Shown: positions 62,474 to 64,000 of the stretch, in pieces
How the letters are laid out: each line of letters begins with the position of its first letter
Position numbering within the stretch: the stretch's first letter is position 1
From: Streptomyces violascens
Lineage (GTDB): Bacteria; Actinomycetota; Actinomycetes; Streptomycetales; Streptomycetaceae
Direction: 5' to 3'
Assembly (NCBI RefSeq): GCF_014649955.1
Contig: NZ_BMUA01000006.1
Coordinates: forward strand, 1 to 64,000
Length of the DNA stretch: 64,000 bases
Made by a program: the position numbers and the translations under genes
The notes under the pieces: model-generated
What the model was told of the DNA's origin: nothing
Seen by the model: the letters and a program-made list of their open reading frames with translations, nothing else
Database searches by the model: none

Positions 62474-63409
62474 GTGACTGACAAGCTCGACAAGACCCCC
62501 TCCGGTCCGGCGGACGCCGCCCCGGAGCAGGTCCCGCCGGACATCATCCGTGCCATCCCGGTACGCCACTACGGCCGCTGGGTCAGCGCCGTACTCGTCG
62601 TCGCCGTACTCGGCGCGCTCGGGTACGCGTTCGCCCAGGGCAATGTGCGCTGGGCCACCGTCACGGACAAGCTGTTCGACTCCAGCATCCTGACCGGCCT
62701 GTGGCACACCGTGCTCATCAGCGTGGTCTCCATGGCCGTGGGCCTGGCGCTGGGTGTGCTGTTCGCCGTGATGCGGCTCTCGAAGAACCCGGTGACCAGC
62801 TCGGTCGCCTGGCTGTACATCTGGTTCTTCCGCGGCACCCCGGTCTACGTACAGCTCCTCATCTGGTTCAACCTGGCGCTGATCTTCCCGATCCTGAACC
62901 TCGGGTTCTACAAGGACTACATGACCGCGGTCATGACTCCGTTCCTCGCCGCCCTGCTCGGCCTCGGCCTGAACGAGGGCGCGTACATGGCGGAGATCGT
63001 CCGGGCCGGCATCCAGTCGGTGGACGAGGGCCAGACCGAGGCCTCGCACGCGCTCGGCATGACGCAGATGCAGACCATGCGCCGCGTGGTGCTGCCCCAG
63101 TCGATGCGGGTGATCATCCCGCCGACGGGCAACGAGTTCATCAACATGCTCAAGACCTCGTCCCTGGTCGTCGCCGTCCAGTACCAGGATCTGCTGCGCA
63201 GTGCCCAGGACGTCGCCGCGACCTCGTTCGCGGTGATGGAGATGCTCTTCGTCGCCTCGATCTGGTACCTGGCCCTGACCAGCGTGTTCAGCGTCGGCCA
63301 GTACTACCTGGAACGCCGTTTCGCACGCGGTTCGCTGCGCGCCCTGCCGCCCACGCCGCTGGAGCGCATCAAGTCGAACCTGCTCTCCCTCTCCAACTGG
63401 CGGCGGTGA
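62474..63409 (+). CDS. Amino acid ABC transporter permease
   Basis: 311 residues from a GTG, 27 bp after the binding protein. A 40-residue hydrophilic N-terminus (PPDIIRAIPVRHYGRW) is typical of the His/Glu/Gln/Arg permease subfamily in actinobacteria. About five or six helices follow, with the EAA loop EIVRAGIQSVDEGQTEASHALGMTQMQTMRRVVLPQ. The gene is followed after 4 bp by the ATPase gene. A single permease gene suggests a homodimeric channel. Confidence 0.94.
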   Translation: MTDKLDKTPSGPADAAPEQVPPDIIRAIPVRHYGRWVSAVLVVAVLGALGYAFAQGNVRWATVTDKLFDSSILTGLWHTVLISVVSMAVGLALGVLFAVMRLSKNPVTSSVAWLYIWFFRGTPVYVQLLIWFNLALIFPILNLGFYKDYMTAVMTPFLAALLGLGLNEGAYMAEIVRAGIQSVDEGQTEASHALGMTQMQTMRRVVLPQSMRVIIPPTGNEFINMLKTSSLVVAVQYQDLLRSAQDVAATSFAVMEMLFVASIWYLALTSVFSVGQYYLERRFARGSLRALPPTPLERIKSNLLSLSNWRR

Positions 63410-63413
63410 TCCC

Positions 63414-64000
63414 ATGACTGCACAACCGATGGTCAAGGCGGAGGGCGTCCACAAGTCGTTCGGCCCCGCCCACATCCTCAAGGGCATCGACCTGGAGGTG
63501 GCCGAGGGCGAGGTGTTCTGCCTGATCGGCCCGTCCGGCTCCGGCAAGTCGACGTTCCTGCGGTGCATCAACCACCTGGAGCAGATCAACGCCGGGCGTC
63601 TGTACGTCGACGGCGATCTGGTCGGATACCGGCAGAAGGGGGACAAGCTGTACGAGCTGAAGGACAGCGAAGTCGCCCTGAAGCGCCGGGACATCGGCAT
63701 GGTCTTCCAGCGCTTCAACCTGTTCCCGCACATGACGGCCGTGGAGAACGTCATGGAGGCGCCGGTCCAGGTCAAGCGGGAGTCGAAGGCGGTGGCCCGC
63801 GAGCGGGCGCTGAAGCTGCTCGACCGGGTCGGCCTCGCCGACAAGGCGGGCAACTACCCCTCGCAGCTCTCCGGCGGCCAGCAGCAGCGCGTGGCGATCG
63901 CCCGGGCGCTTGCGATGCAGCCGAAGCTGATGCTCTTCGACGAGCCGACCTCGGCGCTCGACCCGGAGCTGGTGGGCGACGTCCTGGACGTCATGCGCGG
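63414..64000 (+). CDS. Amino acid ABC transporter ATP-binding protein (truncated by window edge)
   Basis: 195 residues are visible. Walker [11 protein letters not shown]-loop [17 protein letters not shown], signature [15 protein letters not shown] and Walker [15 protein letters not shown] identify a GlnQ/HisP-type ATPase of the polar amino acid importer family. It starts 4 bp after the permease stop and is the third gene of the operon. Confidence 0.96.
   Translation, partial: MTAQPMVKAEGVHKSFGPAHILKGIDLEVAEGEVFCLIGPSGSGKSTFLRCINHLEQINAGRLYVDGDLVGYRQKGDKLYELKDSEVALKRRDIGMVFQRFNLFPHMTAVENVMEAPVQVKRESKAVARERALKLLDRVGLADKAGNYPSQLSGGQQQRVAIARALAMQPKLMLFDEPTSALDPELVGDVLDVMR

Overview
High-GC actinobacterial chromosome, almost certainly Streptomyces. 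The evidence is strong GC bias at third codon positions, GTG/TTG starts, many ATGA/GTGA start-stop overlaps, a conservon (cvn) operon, DUF6177/DUF6104/DUF6191-type streptomycete proteins, and a core order (malic enzyme, kgd with an adjacent two-component system, lon, Ku/LigD) that from memory resembles the S. coelicolor SCO526x-SCO531x region. No rRNA, tRNA, CRISPR array or complete insertion sequence was found.

Layout. 1-11.4 kb: one end of a type VII (ESX-like) secretion locus. It holds the C-terminal part of a large polymorphic toxin, a pentapeptide-repeat protein that is a candidate immunity partner, a small membrane protein, EccD, a MinD-like ATPase, EccC and a DUF6177 protein. EccB, EccE, MycP and the WXG100 genes are not visible. 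11.4-16.4 kb: a PP2C/SpoIIE-type phosphatase, then a bacterial NHEJ locus (Ku divergent from split LigD polymerase and ligase genes) and a NERD protein. 16.5-24.4 kb: envelope and small proteins, including a class F sortase, a lipoprotein coupled to an orphan histidine kinase, SH3, SHOCT and DUF6325 proteins, and a RodA/FtsW-PBP pair.

24.4-30.5 kb: two diiron proteins (ferritin-like/R2-like and AurF-like) transcribed divergently, a TetR regulator with a good self-operator candidate, an NlpC/P60 hydrolase and a styrene-monooxygenase-like flavoprotein. The flavoprotein closes the conservon operon cvnA-B-C-D (30.5-34.7 kb). 35-41 kb: a second PP2C phosphatase, a tandem-repeat intergenic region, MarR, GH25 lysozyme, a trypsin-like lipoprotein, and lon with an HspR/HAIR-like operator just upstream. 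41-48.6 kb: MFS pump and nitroreductase divergent from MarR, GNAT, a rhomboid-like protein, a spermidine-synthase-like methyltransferase fold and a two-component system. 48.9-52.7 kb: the very large 2-oxoglutarate dehydrogenase/decarboxylase Kgd.

52.9-59.6 kb: small conserved proteins, one apparently frameshifted membrane protein, a DUF4097-PadR pair, an HTH-ClpN operon with two palindromic operators, and an alcohol-dehydrogenase-family reductase. 59.6-64 kb: malic enzyme, then a polar amino acid (glutamate-type) ABC transporter whose ATPase runs off the window.

The most unusual material is the toxin with two toxin-like modules beside a candidate immunity gene inside the T7SS locus, and a duplicated 51-nt gene tail after the AurF-like gene that looks like a recombination scar.
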